Below are positions 25,556-40,460 of a DNA stretch of 64,000 nt, in pieces (the stretch's first letter is position 1; each line of letters opens with the position of its first letter). Location: NCBI GenBank assembly GCA_963205525.1, contig CAUJJP010000012.1:1-64000 (forward strand), given 5' to 3'. A program made the position numbers and the translations under genes. Source of the DNA: Pseudomonadota bacterium (GTDB taxonomy: Bacteria; Pseudomonadota; Gammaproteobacteria; Burkholderiales; Burkholderiaceae). The notes under the pieces were generated by a model, which was not told the origin of the DNA, searched no databases, and was given only the letters and a program-made list of their open reading frames with translations.

Positions 25556-26458
25556 GTGAACGCGGCAGCGAGCCGCGATGCGCTGCAGCCACGCCAGGCG
25601 AGCGGCCTGCTGCCGGGCGCCGGACTCTCGTTGCTGGTGCACGTGGCGCTCGTGGTGGCGATCGCGCTCGGCGTGAGCTGGCAGCGCCAGGCCCAGGTCG
25701 AGTTCAGCGCCGAGCTCTGGTCGGCCCTGCCCGAGGTGGCGGCGCCGCGCGCCGAGGCGCCGGCCGCGCAGCCGCAGCCCGCCGCGCCCGCGACGCCGCC
25801 GCAGCCTGCGCCCGCCCCCAAGCCCGCGCCGCCGCCGCCCGCGCACGCGGACGCCGAGATCGCGCTCGAGCGCGAGCGCAGCGCCGCGCGCGAACGCGCC
25901 GAGCAGGAAGCCCAGCGCAAGCGCGCCGCCGAGGCCAGACGCGCCGAGGAGGCCAAGAAGGCGGCCGATGCCAAGCGCGCCGCCGAGCAGGCCGAGCGCG
26001 ACCTGAAGGACAAGCAGCGCGCCGAACAGAAGGCACAGGCCCAGGCTCAGGCTCAGGAAAAGGCGCAGGAGCAGGCGCGGCTGGACAAGCTGCGCCAGGA
26101 CAACCTGAAGCGGCTGCAGGCGCAGGCGGGCGGCGGCAGCGGCGGCCCGAGCAGCCAGGGCCAGGCCGCGCGCGACGCCGCGCCCTCGCAGGCCTACGCC
26201 GGGCGCCTGATACGCCACATCAAGAGCCGGCTCGTGATGGCCGACATCGACCGCCTGCCGCCGACCCTGGAAGCGGTGGTGGAGGTGCGCGCCACCGCCA
26301 GCGGCACCGTGCTCTCACGCCGGCTCGTCAAGGCCAGCGGCAATGCGGCCTGGGACAACGCGGTGCTGCGCGCCGTCGACGGCGCCAGCCCGCTGCCGCG
26401 CGACGCCGACGGCCGGGTGCCGGGATCGATAGAGATCGTGTTCCGGCCCGGCGACTGA
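25556..26458 (+). CDS. tolA: TolA-like envelope protein
   Basis: 300 residues from GTG 25556. One N-terminal membrane helix (about 23-42, LSLLVHVALVVAIALGVSW), a Pro/Ala-rich stretch, a long charged Ala/Glu/Lys/Arg helix (about 100-195) and a TonB/TolA C-terminal domain (YAGRLIRHIKSRLVMADIDRL to IEIVFRPGD). TolA spans the periplasm and connects the TolQR motor to Pal. tolB and pal do not follow here as they do in many genomes; pcp is convergent downstream. Confidence 0.9.
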   Translation: MNAAASRDALQPRQASGLLPGAGLSLLVHVALVVAIALGVSWQRQAQVEFSAELWSALPEVAAPRAEAPAAQPQPAAPATPPQPAPAPKPAPPPPAHADAEIALERERSAARERAEQEAQRKRAAEARRAEEAKKAADAKRAAEQAERDLKDKQRAEQKAQAQAQAQEKAQEQARLDKLRQDNLKRLQAQAGGGSGGPSSQGQAARDAAPSQAYAGRLIRHIKSRLVMADIDRLPPTLEAVVEVRATASGTVLSRRLVKASGNAAWDNAVLRAVDGASPLPRDADGRVPGSIEIVFRPGD

Positions 26459-26501
26459 ACGCACTGGTCTGGCGCCGCGCGGCGGGCGCGGCCGGGGCGC
26501 G

Positions 26502-27094
26502 TCAGTCCAGGCGGCCGGCGCTGCTGCCGAGATCCTCGCGCTGCGCCAGCGCCACCTCCAGCGCCAGGTGCACGCCGGCCGCGGCGCTGGCGGCATCCAG
26601 GTCGCCGCCCAGGTGCATGAAGCCGGCGCGTGCCACCGGCATCGCCATCAGGGCGTGGAAGACCTGGTTGCAGACGAAGGTGCCGGCGCTGTGCGAGACC
26701 TCGGCCTCGTGGCCCTGGGCGCGCAGCGCCGCCGCCATCGCCTTCACCGGCAGGCTGCTGAAGTAGGCCGGCGCGGCGCTCGCGTCCACCGGCTGGTCTA
26801 TGGGCTGGGCACCGGCGTTGTCGGCGATGCGGGCGTCGATCAGGTTGATCGCCACCCGCTCGGGCTGGAAGCCGCGGCGCGAAGCCGCCAGACCCAGGCA
26901 CAGCACCAGCGCCGGCTGCCAGCGGTCGACCAGGGCACGCAGCCGCAGCGGCGCCTGCGCGAACACGCAGGGCAGGACCGCGCCGTGCAGCGCGTGACCG
27001 GCGATGGTCTGGCCATCGAGCAGCCGCGCCGCGTCGCCGCTGACGTTGCTGGCGTCGCCGCCGAAGGGCTCGAAGCCGGTGACCAGCAGCGGCC

Positions 27095-27098
<4 letters not shown>
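26502..27098 (-). CDS. pcp: Pyrrolidone-carboxylate peptidase (pyroglutamyl peptidase I)
   Basis: 198 residues, peptidase family C15. It opens with [17 protein letters not shown], the family signature. The catalytic Glu lies in [11 protein letters not shown], the nucleophile Cys in [14 protein letters not shown], and a His follows in the C-terminal third. It removes N-terminal 5-oxoproline from peptides in the cytoplasm. Its ATG overlaps the stop of the 5-oxoprolinase gene (ATGA), so release of pyroglutamate and its conversion to glutamate are encoded in one transcript. Confidence 0.92.
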
Positions 27099-30751
<3,653 letters not shown>

Positions 30752-30993
30752 GGGCTGAGCGTGGTGCAGGAGGTGGGAGGGGCGGTCTGGCCGCTGCGGC
30801 GCGCGGCACCGCGGCAGCAGCGCCGATGATGGCACCGACCGGCCGCCAGGCGCCCAGCCGCAGACGGGGCACGCCGGCCGGCGCGGAACAGGACCGTCGG
30901 GCGCCGCCTGTTCCCCCGATGGCGGCCGCAGCGCCCGCCATAGGATCTCCGCTACCCGGGGCGTCTGCGCCCGCCGGGGGGAGCCCCAGCACC

Positions 30994-33522
<2,529 letters not shown>

Positions 33523-33568
33523 CACCGGCGCCGGGCCCGCACGCGGCGTTGCGGGCCGCAGAAAGACC

Positions 33569-33592
33569 AAGGGCCACCGCGAGGTGGCCCTT
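33569..33592. terminator. Probable bidirectional transcription terminator
   Basis: Perfect 10-bp inverted repeat AAGGGCCACC-GCGA-GGTGGCCCTT between the convergent GspE-like gene and the HU gene. On the minus strand it is followed by TGGTCTTTCT, a modest T-rich tract, so it best fits termination of the HU transcript. Confidence 0.7.
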
Positions 33593-33665
33593 GTGCGCTG
33601 GAGAGCCCGCATGCGGCGGGCTCGGCCTGATCAGCTCGACAAGCTGGTCAAGCGGGACAAGCGCG

Positions 33666-34115
33666 TCAGCTGGAGGCAGCGTCCTTGAGCTTCTTCATCG
33701 GGCGGACCTTCACCTTCACGCTCGCCGGCTTGGCGGCGAAGGTGCGCTCCTGCTTGGTGAAGGGGTCGATGCCCTTGCGCGCCTTCTTCGCCGGCACGTG
33801 GTTGACGTTGACCTTGAACAGCCCGGGCATGGTGAACGAGCCCAGGCCCTTCTTGCTCAGCGACGCGGCGATGGTCTGCTCCAACGAAGCCAGGACCGCC
33901 TTCACGTGCTTGACCTCGACCGCCGCCAGCTCGGCCAGATGGGCCGCCAGACTGGTCTTGTTGAACGCGGTCTTGATCGCCTTCGGCGCTGCCTTGGCCG
34001 CAGCCTTCACTGCGGCCTTCGGTGCAGCGGCGGCCTTCTTGGCGGGCGCTGCCTTCTTCGCGGCGGGGGCCGCGGCCTTCTTGGCGGGCGCAGCCGCCTT
34101 CTTCGCAGTTGCCAT
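33666..34115 (-). CDS. HU-family DNA-binding protein with histone H1-like N-terminal tail
   Basis: 149 residues. The first about 50 residues are almost only Ala, Lys and Pro (ATAKKAAAPAKKAAAPAAKK), like eukaryotic H1 tails. Residues about 50-149 are an HU/IHF domain (FNKTSLAAHLAELAAVEVKHVKAVLASLEQTI, then GSFTMPGLFKVNV and ARKGIDPFTKQERTFAAKPASVKVKVRPM). Such fusions are common in Burkholderiales and bind DNA as nucleoid proteins. AAGGAAC lies 10 bp before the ATG. A promoter with TAGAAT at 34166-34171 is likely. Confidence 0.93.
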   Translation of the reverse strand: MATAKKAAAPAKKAAAPAAKKAAPAKKAAAAPKAAVKAAAKAAPKAIKTAFNKTSLAAHLAELAAVEVKHVKAVLASLEQTIAASLSKKGLGSFTMPGLFKVNVNHVPAKKARKGIDPFTKQERTFAAKPASVKVKVRPMKKLKDAASS

Positions 34116-34165
34116 GGGTGTCTGTTCCTTGTGATGGTTTGCATCCTGCATCTGCAGGCACGCGG

Positions 34166-34193
34166 ATTCTAGGCACTTCAGGCCTCTTTTGAA
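34166..34193 (-). promoter_or_regulatory. Probable sigma-70 promoter of HU gene
   Basis: Read on the minus strand: TTCAAA, 16-bp spacer, TAGAAT. Transcription would start near 34158, giving a leader of about 40 nt that contains the Shine-Dalgarno sequence AAGGAAC. Confidence 0.55.
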
Positions 34194-34364
34194 GCGCTGC
34201 AGCGCTGCCGTGCAGCGTTTTTCGCAGTTTGCACACGCCCGGCAGCAGCAGCTGCAGCCCGCGGGCCACATCGGCGGCGCACCGGGCCAGGCGCTGGCGC
34301 ATCGGCAGCAGCCGGCCAACGACGCATCGCGCAGGTGCGGGCGCCACGCGAGGACACGCGTCGC

Positions 34365-34391
34365 TTGACAGCAGTTGCTTTAGGTTTAAAG
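34365..34391 (+). promoter_or_regulatory. Promoter and possible MarR operator of aryl-CoA operon
   Basis: A perfect -35 TTGACA (34365-34370) is followed by the inverted repeat CTTTA-GGTT-TAAAG (34378-34391), which covers the region where the -10 (TTTAAA or AAGTAT) must lie. AGGAG at 34406-34410 precedes the ATG at 34419. A MarR-family repressor is encoded three genes downstream, so this dyad is the best candidate for its operator; CoA-thioester induction would fit. Inference from position only. Confidence 0.5.
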
Positions 34392-34418
34392 TATCTCGCA
34401 GGCACAGGAGAGACTCAC

Positions 34419-36737
34419 ATGAAGATCGTCTGCATAGGCGGCGGCCCGGCCGGGCTGTACTTCGCACTGCTCATGAAGCAGCTCGACCCGGCGCACGAGA
34501 TCCGGGTCGTCGAGCGCAACCGGCCCTACGACACCTTCGGCTGGGGCGTGGTGTTCTCCGACGCGACGATGGACGGCATGCGCGAGTGGGACCCCGCCAC
34601 CGCCACCGAGATCGAGGACGCATTCAACCACGGGGACGACATCGCGGTCCACTTCACGGGCCGCAGGCTGCGCAGCGGCGGCCACGGCTTCGTCGGCATC
34701 GGGCGCAAGAAGCTGCTCAACATCCTGCAGTCGCGCTGCGAGCAGCTCGGCGTCGAGCTGGTGTTCGAGACCGAGGTCGACAGCGACGCCGACTACCCCG
34801 ACGCAGACCTCGTGATCGCCAGCGACGGCATCAACTCGCGCGTGCGCAGCCGGCACGCGGCGGTGTTCCGGCCCGACATCGTGACACGGCCCAACCGCTA
34901 CATCTGGCTCGGCACCAGGAAGCTCTACGACGCCTTCACCTTCCTGTTCGAGAAGACCGAGCACGGCTGGTTTCAGGCCCACATCTACAAGTTCGATGCC
35001 GATACCTCGACCTTCATCGTCGAGTGCCCGGAGTCGGTGTGGCGCGCACACGGCCTGGATGCGGCCAGCGTGGACGACTCGATCGCCTTCTGCGAACGCC
35101 TGTTCGCCGCCAACCTGCAGGGCGAGAAACTGCTGAGCAATGCGCGCCACCTGCGCGGCAGCGCCTGGCTCAACTTCCAGCGCGTGGCCTGCGAGCAGTG
35201 GTCGCTGCACAACGGGCGCAGCCATGTGGTGCTGATGGGCGATGCGGTGCACACCGCGCACTTCGCGATCGGCTCCGGCACCAAGCTCGCGATCGAGGAC
35301 GCGATCGAGCTCACGCGCCTGTTCAAGCAGCACGGCGACTCGGCGGCCCACATCCCGCAGGTGCTGGCGCGCTACCAGGAGCTGCGCCGCATCGACGTGC
35401 TGCGGCTGCAGAACGCGGCCTGGAACGCGATGGAGTGGTTCGAGGTCTGCGGCCAGCGCTACTGCGACAGCCTGGAGCCCGAGCAGTTCATGTACAGCCT
35501 GCTCACGCGCAGCCAGCGCATCAGCCACGAGAACCTGCGCCTGCGCGACAAGACCTGGCTGGAGGGCTACGAGCGCTGGCTGGCCCAGCGCGCCGGCCTG
35601 CCCGACGCCGCGCTGGCGGTGCCGCCCATGTTCACCCCCTGGCAGGTGCGCAGTGTGGCGCTGAAGAACCGCGTCGTCGTCAGCCCGATGGCGCAGTACC
35701 GCTGCGTCGACGGCGTGCCCGGCAGCTACCACCTGGTTCACCTGGGCGCACGCGCGATGGGCGGCGCGGCGCTGGTGGTCGCCGAAATGACCTGCCCGAG
35801 CGCCGATGCGCGCATCACCCCCGGCTGCCCGGGGCTGTGGAACGACGCCCAGCGCGACGCCTGGGCGCGCATCGTCGATTGGGTGCACAGCGAGACCGAC
35901 GCCAAGATCGCGGTCCAGCTCGGCCACGCCGGGCCCAAGGGTTCGACCAACGCGCCCTGGGAACACACCGGTGCCGACCGCGCGCTGGCGCAGGGCAACT
36001 GGCCGCTGATCTCGGCCAGCGCCGTCCCCTACCTGGAGGACGGTGCACTTCCGCGCGCGATGACGCGCGCCGACATGGACCGCGTGCGCGAGGACTTCGT
36101 CGCCGCCACGCGGCGCGCCGCGCAGGCCGGCTTCGACTGGCTGGAGCTGCACTGCGCGCACGGCTACCTGCTGTCGGCCTTCATCTCGCCGCTCACGAAC
36201 CGGCGTGATGACGAATACGGCGGCACGCTGGCGAACCGGCTGCGCTTCCCGCTGGAGGTCTTCGCCGCCGTGCGTGCGGCCTGGCCGCAGCAGCTGCCGA
36301 CCTCGGTGCGCATCTCTGCGCACGACTGGGTCGAGGGCGGCATCACGCCGGCCGATGCGGTGCAGATCGCGCGCGCCTTCAAAGCCGCGGGCGCCGACCT
36401 CATCGACTGCAGCTCGGGTCAGGTGAGCGCGCAGCAGCAGCCGAGCTACGGCCGCATGTACCAGACGCCGTTCGCCGACCGCATCCGCCAAGAAGCCGGC
36501 ATCGCGACGATCGCGGTAGGCGCCATCAGCGAGGCCGACCACGTCAACAGCATCATCGCCAGCGGACGCGCCGACCTCTGCGCGGTGGCGCGCCCGCACC
36601 TGGCGAACCCGGCCTGGACGCTGACCGAGGCGGCCCGGATCGGCTGGACGCCGATCGCCTGGCCCAGGACCTACCTCAGCGCCAAGCCGCAGATGGAAGC
36701 CCTGTTCGCGCGCGCCCGCGCCGCCGCCGGATCATGA
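34419..36737 (+). CDS. Bifunctional aryl-CoA monooxygenase / OYE-family reductase (salicylyl-CoA 5-hydroxylase or 2-aminobenzoyl-CoA monooxygenase/reductase type)
   Basis: 772 residues. Residues 1-400 are a group A flavin monooxygenase: [20 protein letters not shown], then [16 protein letters not shown] and [25 protein letters not shown]. Residues about 402-772 are an old-yellow-enzyme NADH:flavin oxidoreductase ([34 protein letters not shown] block, EYGGTLANR). This fusion is characteristic of salicylyl-CoA 5-hydroxylase and 2-aminobenzoyl-CoA monooxygenase/reductase, which act on CoA thioesters in the cytoplasm. The two cannot be separated by eye. No CoA ligase is encoded in this window. 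SDR, MarR and thioesterase genes follow with overlaps. Confidence 0.88.
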   Translation: MKIVCIGGGPAGLYFALLMKQLDPAHEIRVVERNRPYDTFGWGVVFSDATMDGMREWDPATATEIEDAFNHGDDIAVHFTGRRLRSGGHGFVGIGRKKLLNILQSRCEQLGVELVFETEVDSDADYPDADLVIASDGINSRVRSRHAAVFRPDIVTRPNRYIWLGTRKLYDAFTFLFEKTEHGWFQAHIYKFDADTSTFIVECPESVWRAHGLDAASVDDSIAFCERLFAANLQGEKLLSNARHLRGSAWLNFQRVACEQWSLHNGRSHVVLMGDAVHTAHFAIGSGTKLAIEDAIELTRLFKQHGDSAAHIPQVLARYQELRRIDVLRLQNAAWNAMEWFEVCGQRYCDSLEPEQFMYSLLTRSQRISHENLRLRDKTWLEGYERWLAQRAGLPDAALAVPPMFTPWQVRSVALKNRVVVSPMAQYRCVDGVPGSYHLVHLGARAMGGAALVVAEMTCPSADARITPGCPGLWNDAQRDAWARIVDWVHSETDAKIAVQLGHAGPKGSTNAPWEHTGADRALAQGNWPLISASAVPYLEDGALPRAMTRADMDRVREDFVAATRRAAQAGFDWLELHCAHGYLLSAFISPLTNRRDDEYGGTLANRLRFPLEVFAAVRAAWPQQLPTSVRISAHDWVEGGITPADAVQIARAFKAAGADLIDCSSGQVSAQQQPSYGRMYQTPFADRIRQEAGIATIAVGAISEADHVNSIIASGRADLCAVARPHLANPAWTLTEAARIGWTPIAWPRTYLSAKPQMEALFARARAAAGS

Positions 36738-37498
36738 CGAACCCCGCACGCCATGCGTTGATCACCGGCGGCGGGCGCGGCATCGGTGCCGCCATCGCGC
36801 GGGCGCTGGCGTCCGACGGCATGCGCCTGACCCTGCTCGGGCGCGATCTCGCTGCCCTGCAGGGCTTTGCCGCCAGCCTGCCGGTACCGACCCTGGCCCT
36901 CGCCTGCGACGTCGCCGACGCACTTGCGGTGACGGACTGCTTCGCCACCGCGCGCGCGCACTTCGGCCCGGTGCAGGTGCTGGTGAACAACGCCGGCCAG
37001 GCCGCCACCGCGCCCTTGCACCAGACCGACGACGCCCTTTGGGCGCAGATGCTGGCGGTCAACCTGAGCGGCAGCTTCCTGTGCATGCGGGCGGCCTTGC
37101 CGGACATGCTGGCTGCCGGCAGCGGACGCATCGTCAACGTCGCCAGCACCGCCGGCCAGCGCGGCTACGCCTATTGCAGCGCCTACGCGGCGGCCAAGCA
37201 CGGCGTGGTCGGGCTGACGCGCTCGCTGGCGCTGGAGGTGGCCAGGCACGGCATCACCGTGAACGCGGTCTGCCCCGGCTACACCGACACCGACATCGTG
37301 CACCGCAGCGTGCAGCAGCTGGTGGCGCGCACCGGACGTGACGCGGATCAGATCCTGGCCGAGTTCACCCGTCACAACCCTCAGGGTCGGCTGGTACAAC
37401 CCGACGAGGTGGCGGCGACCGTGGCCTGGCTGTGCAGCGAGGGCGCGGCCGCGGTGCACGGACAATGTCTGTCGGTGAGCGGCGGGGAGGTGATGTGA
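36734..37498 (+). CDS. Short-chain dehydrogenase/reductase
   Basis: 254 residues, classical SDR. Cofactor motif [18 protein letters not shown] at about 88, catalytic Ser ([23 protein letters not shown], with Tyr and Lys in YxxxK spacing) and the PG motif [12 protein letters not shown]. It resembles 3-hydroxyacyl-CoA or 2-hydroxycyclohexane-carboxyl-CoA type dehydrogenases that follow aryl-CoA monooxygenases. The start overlaps the previous stop (ATGA). Probably acts on a reduced hydroxy-CoA intermediate of the same pathway. Confidence 0.88.
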   Translation: MTNPARHALITGGGRGIGAAIARALASDGMRLTLLGRDLAALQGFAASLPVPTLALACDVADALAVTDCFATARAHFGPVQVLVNNAGQAATAPLHQTDDALWAQMLAVNLSGSFLCMRAALPDMLAAGSGRIVNVASTAGQRGYAYCSAYAAAKHGVVGLTRSLALEVARHGITVNAVCPGYTDTDIVHRSVQQLVARTGRDADQILAEFTRHNPQGRLVQPDEVAATVAWLCSEGAAAVHGQCLSVSGGEVM

Positions 37499-38010
37499 TC
37501 AAGCCACTGCGATTGGTGCAGGGCCTGGAGGGTCGGCTGGACGCCGGCCACGAGACGCGTGCGGCGGAGGGCGACCACGCCTCGCTCAAGCTGTGGCTGC
37601 GCCTGCTGGCCACCGCGACCCAGGTCGAGACCGAGATCCGGCGCCGGCTGCGCATGCAGTTCGGCATCACGCTGCCGCGCTTCGACTACCTGGCGCAGCT
37701 GCACCGGCACCCGCAGGGCCTGCGCATGAACGAGTTGTCGCGCCACCTGATGGTCACCGGCGGCAGCATCACCGGCCTCACCGACCAGCTCGAACGCGAC
37801 GGCTTCGTGCTGCGCGAGACCGCGCCCGGCGACCGGCGCGCCTTCGTGCTGCGCCTGACACCGGCCGGGCGCACCGCCTTCGAGCGCATGGCCGCGGTCC
37901 ACGAGGGCTGGGTGATCGAGCTCCTGGGCGGCCTGAACGCGGCCGAGCGCAGCACCCTGCACGGCCTGCTGGGCCGGCTGCGGGTGACGATGCCGGTGGC
38001 GGCGCCGTGA
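37495..38010 (+). CDS. MarR-family transcriptional regulator
   Basis: 171 residues from GTG 37495, which overlaps the SDR stop and has GGGGAGG just upstream. A winged helix spans about 65-140: RMNELSRHLMVTGGSITGLTDQLERDGFVLRETAPGDRRAFVLRLTPAG, the MarR pattern with the DRR wing. It is located inside the aryl-CoA operon and probably represses it from the dyad at 34378-34391, responding to a CoA thioester. Confidence 0.9.
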   Translation: MIKPLRLVQGLEGRLDAGHETRAAEGDHASLKLWLRLLATATQVETEIRRRLRMQFGITLPRFDYLAQLHRHPQGLRMNELSRHLMVTGGSITGLTDQLERDGFVLRETAPGDRRAFVLRLTPAGRTAFERMAAVHEGWVIELLGGLNAAERSTLHGLLGRLRVTMPVAAP

Positions 38011-38486
38011 GCCGGATGCCGCCGCCAGCCGGGCTGCGCTTCGAGCGTCGGCGCCGGGTGCGATTCGCGCATTGCGACCCGGCGGGGATCGTCTTCTTCC
38101 CGCAGTACCTGGTGATGCTCAACGACCTGGTCGAGGACTGGGTGAGCGAGGGCCTGGGCGTGCCCTATGCCGAGCTCGTCGGTGCGCGCCGCACCGGCTT
38201 GCCGACGGTGCGGCTGGAGGCGGACTTTCGCGCCATCAGCCGCTTCGGCGATGAGCTGGTGTGGAGCCTGGGCGTGCGGCACCTGGGCACGCGCTCGATC
38301 GCGCTGGACACGCGCGCCAGCGGCGCCGGGCAGCTGCGCTGCGCCTTCCACCAGGTGCTGGTGAGCACCGACCTGGACAGCCACCACGCCGTGGCGCTGC
38401 CGCCCGACCTGCGGCAAGCGGCGCAGGCCTACCTGCAGCCGCCCGAGCCTCTCAAGGAAACGCCGGGCCGTCCCAAGTTTCCTTGA
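38007..38486 (+). CDS. 4-hydroxybenzoyl-CoA-type hotdog thioesterase
   Basis: 159 residues from GTG 38007 (overlaps marR stop); an ATG at 38016 is an alternative start. The hotdog motif VRFAHCDPAGIVFFPQYLVMLND contains the catalytic Asp of 4HBT class enzymes. The likely substrate is the hydroxylated aryl-CoA (for example gentisyl-CoA) or a side product, releasing free acid. Last gene of the operon; the cytochrome operon converges 44 bp downstream. Confidence 0.87.
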   Translation: MSRMPPPAGLRFERRRRVRFAHCDPAGIVFFPQYLVMLNDLVEDWVSEGLGVPYAELVGARRTGLPTVRLEADFRAISRFGDELVWSLGVRHLGTRSIALDTRASGAGQLRCAFHQVLVSTDLDSHHAVALPPDLRQAAQAYLQPPEPLKETPGRPKFP

Positions 38487-38516
38487 CCCCCGCGGGGGGC
38501 GGGCTGGGCGCAGCCC
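38487..38516. terminator. Two GC hairpins between convergent operons
   Basis: CCCCCGCGGGGG (38487-38498) and GGGCTG-GGCG-CAGCCC (38501-38516) lie directly between the thioesterase stop and the stop of the cytochrome b fusion gene. No T-tract follows, so termination may be weak or Rho-assisted. Confidence 0.4.
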
Positions 38517-38530
38517 GGTCCTGGGGGCGC

Positions 38531-40459
38531 TCAGGACGCCGCGGCAGCCGCAGGCGCAGCAGGTGCCGCAGGCGCCGCGGTCGGCACGAAGGCGTCGGAG
38601 TAGCAGAAGTTCTCAGGCAGGCCGTGGGCGATGAAGTCCGGCACCGCCGTCTCCACCATCCGCGTCGACCCGCAGGCGTAGACCTCGAAGCCGCTCAGGT
38701 CGGGGTGGTCGGCGAGCAAGGCCTCGTGCACCAGCCCGCGCCGGCCGCCCCAGCCACGGTCAGCCTCGGCGTCCGAGAGCACCGGCACGAAGTGGAACTG
38801 CGCGTGCTCGGCCGCCCAGCGCTCGGCGAGCTCGGCCATGTAGAGGTCGCTGCGCTGGCGCACCCCCCAGTACAGCCACATCGGGCGCTTGATCCCGCGC
38901 TTGAAGGCGTCCTCGACGATGCTCTTGATCGGCGCGAAGCCGGTCGCGCCAGCGATGAACAGGATCGGGCGCTCGCCGTCGCGCAGCGTGAAGCGGCCCA
39001 CCGGCCCCTCGAACTGGACCTCGTCGCCCTCGCGCATGCGCTCGAAGACGTGGCTGGTGAAGCGCCCGCCCGCCACCAGGCGCACGTGCAGTTCGATGCT
39101 GCGCGACTCGCCCGGCGCGTTCGCGAACGAGAACGCGCGCTTGGCCCCGTCTTCCAGGATGATGTTGATGTACTGGCCGGCGGCAAAGGCCAGCGGCTGG
39201 TCGTCGGCCAGGGCGAGCGAGACAAGCATCACGTCGTCCGCCAGGCGCTGCATGCGCTGCACGCGGGCGCGCAGGCGCTGCGGGGCACCGTTGCCCTCCA
39301 CCAGGCTGGGCACGTCGACCTCGAACTCCACATCGTCCAGCGCGGTGGCGCAGCACATCAGGGTCTGGCCGCGGGCGCGCATGGCCTCGGTCAGCGCCGC
39401 CGGCTGGTAGGGGCCGTGGTCCACGCTGCCGTGCAGCACGGTGCACACGCACACCCCGCAGCCACCGGAGCGGCAGTCGTAGGGCAGCGCCAGCCCGGCG
39501 CGCAGGCCGGCGTCCAGCAGGGTCTCGCTGGCACGCGCCGGCACCGCGTGCGGCCCCGGGTGCACGGTCAGGCGGTGCCCGCTGCCGGCACGCTTGGGCG
39601 GCAGCCAGGGCGCCAGCACCAGCAGCGCGGTGCCGCCGAGCACGAGCGCCCAGACGCCACCGATCGGCCACGCGTAGACCAGCGGGTACAGCGCGAGCAG
39701 GAACCAGTCGAAGGACAGGGTCACCGGCGCCTGCGCCATGTGCGCCGGCCCGCCCTGGCTGAGCACGGGCTGCACGAGCGCCATCACGACCAGCATCACG
39801 CCGACGCTGATCGCGATCGGGCGCGGCGGGTTGGTGGTCGCCTTCGGCACCCGCTGCACGTGCACCCACATCAGCAGCAGCGTCACCAGCGGCACCCCGA
39901 TGTGGATGAACACCAGCAGCGAGAACAGGCGGTCGCTGACGTGGGCGTCGTAGATGAAGTTGCGGATCAGGGTGCCGCCGAACATGGGCAGCCAGTCGAA
40001 CCACTCGAAGCTGGCCTGGGTGACGAACTGCGCCAGCTTGTCCCAGGGCAGCATGTAGCCGTTCACGCCGGCCGCCAGCACCAGCCACAGCAGCACGATG
40101 CCGGTCATCCAGGAGAACCAGCGGAAACCCCGCATGCGGTCGAAGGCCCAGTAGCGCAGCAGGTGCAGCACCATGGTGACCACCATCGCGTCCGACGCGT
40201 AGCGGTGCACGCTGCGCACGATGCCGCCGGCAAACCACTGCTCGTGGGTGAGCGCGTTCACCGAACGGTAGGCACCCACGACGCTGGTGTCGAAGAAGGC
40301 GTACAGGTACAGGCCGGTGCCGCAGACGATCCAGAACAGGAAGAAGGTCAGCGCGCCCAGGTGGTAGTAGGGGTTGAGCTTGTCGCCGAAAGCACGGTTG
40401 AACAGTGCCTCCACCGCCATGAAGCCATGACGGACGAGTTTCTTGGGGCCGAATGCCAT
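38531..40459 (-). CDS. Cytochrome b - [2Fe-2S] ferredoxin - FAD/NAD(P)H reductase fusion
   Basis: 642 residues in three parts. Residues 1-275: bc1/b6-type cytochrome b with two H-x13-H pairs (VHRYASDAMVVTMVLH; IHIGVPLVTLLLMWVH), so two b hemes are expected. Residues about 300-385: plant-type ferredoxin, cluster motif CRSGGCGVC plus a later MCC. Residues about 390-620: ferredoxin-NADP reductase fold, with KRAFSFANAPGE for FAD and FIAGATGFAPIKS and VYACGSTRM for nucleotide. The soluble parts should be cytoplasmic. It could pass electrons from NAD(P)H to a membrane b-heme path, or the reverse. The start is 1 bp after the stop of the upstream heme-copper-like gene. This is the last gene of a nine-gene operon. 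The fusion is unusual. Confidence 0.88.
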   Translation of the reverse strand: MAFGPKKLVRHGFMAVEALFNRAFGDKLNPYYHLGALTFFLFWIVCGTGLYLYAFFDTSVVGAYRSVNALTHEQWFAGGIVRSVHRYASDAMVVTMVLHLLRYWAFDRMRGFRWFSWMTGIVLLWLVLAAGVNGYMLPWDKLAQFVTQASFEWFDWLPMFGGTLIRNFIYDAHVSDRLFSLLVFIHIGVPLVTLLLMWVHVQRVPKATTNPPRPIAISVGVMLVVMALVQPVLSQGGPAHMAQAPVTLSFDWFLLALYPLVYAWPIGGVWALVLGGTALLVLAPWLPPKRAGSGHRLTVHPGPHAVPARASETLLDAGLRAGLALPYDCRSGGCGVCVCTVLHGSVDHGPYQPAALTEAMRARGQTLMCCATALDDVEFEVDVPSLVEGNGAPQRLRARVQRMQRLADDVMLVSLALADDQPLAFAAGQYINIILEDGAKRAFSFANAPGESRSIELHVRLVAGGRFTSHVFERMREGDEVQFEGPVGRFTLRDGERPILFIAGATGFAPIKSIVEDAFKRGIKRPMWLYWGVRQRSDLYMAELAERWAAEHAQFHFVPVLSDAEADRGWGGRRGLVHEALLADHPDLSGFEVYACGSTRMVETAVPDFIAHGLPENFCYSDAFVPTAAPAAPAAPAAAAAS

Positions 40460-40460
40460 C

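Larger units (their letters stand above)
34116..34418. other. Divergent intergenic region with two promoters
   Basis: This 303-bp gene-free stretch separates the HU gene (minus) from the aryl-CoA hydroxylase (plus). Toward HU there is TAGAAT (34166-34171) with TTCAAA 16 bp upstream (34188-34193). Toward the hydroxylase there is TTGACA (34365-34370) followed by an A/T-rich segment with an inverted repeat (34378-34391). The middle is GC-rich; I see no RNA gene or open frame with coding character in it. Confidence 0.6.
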
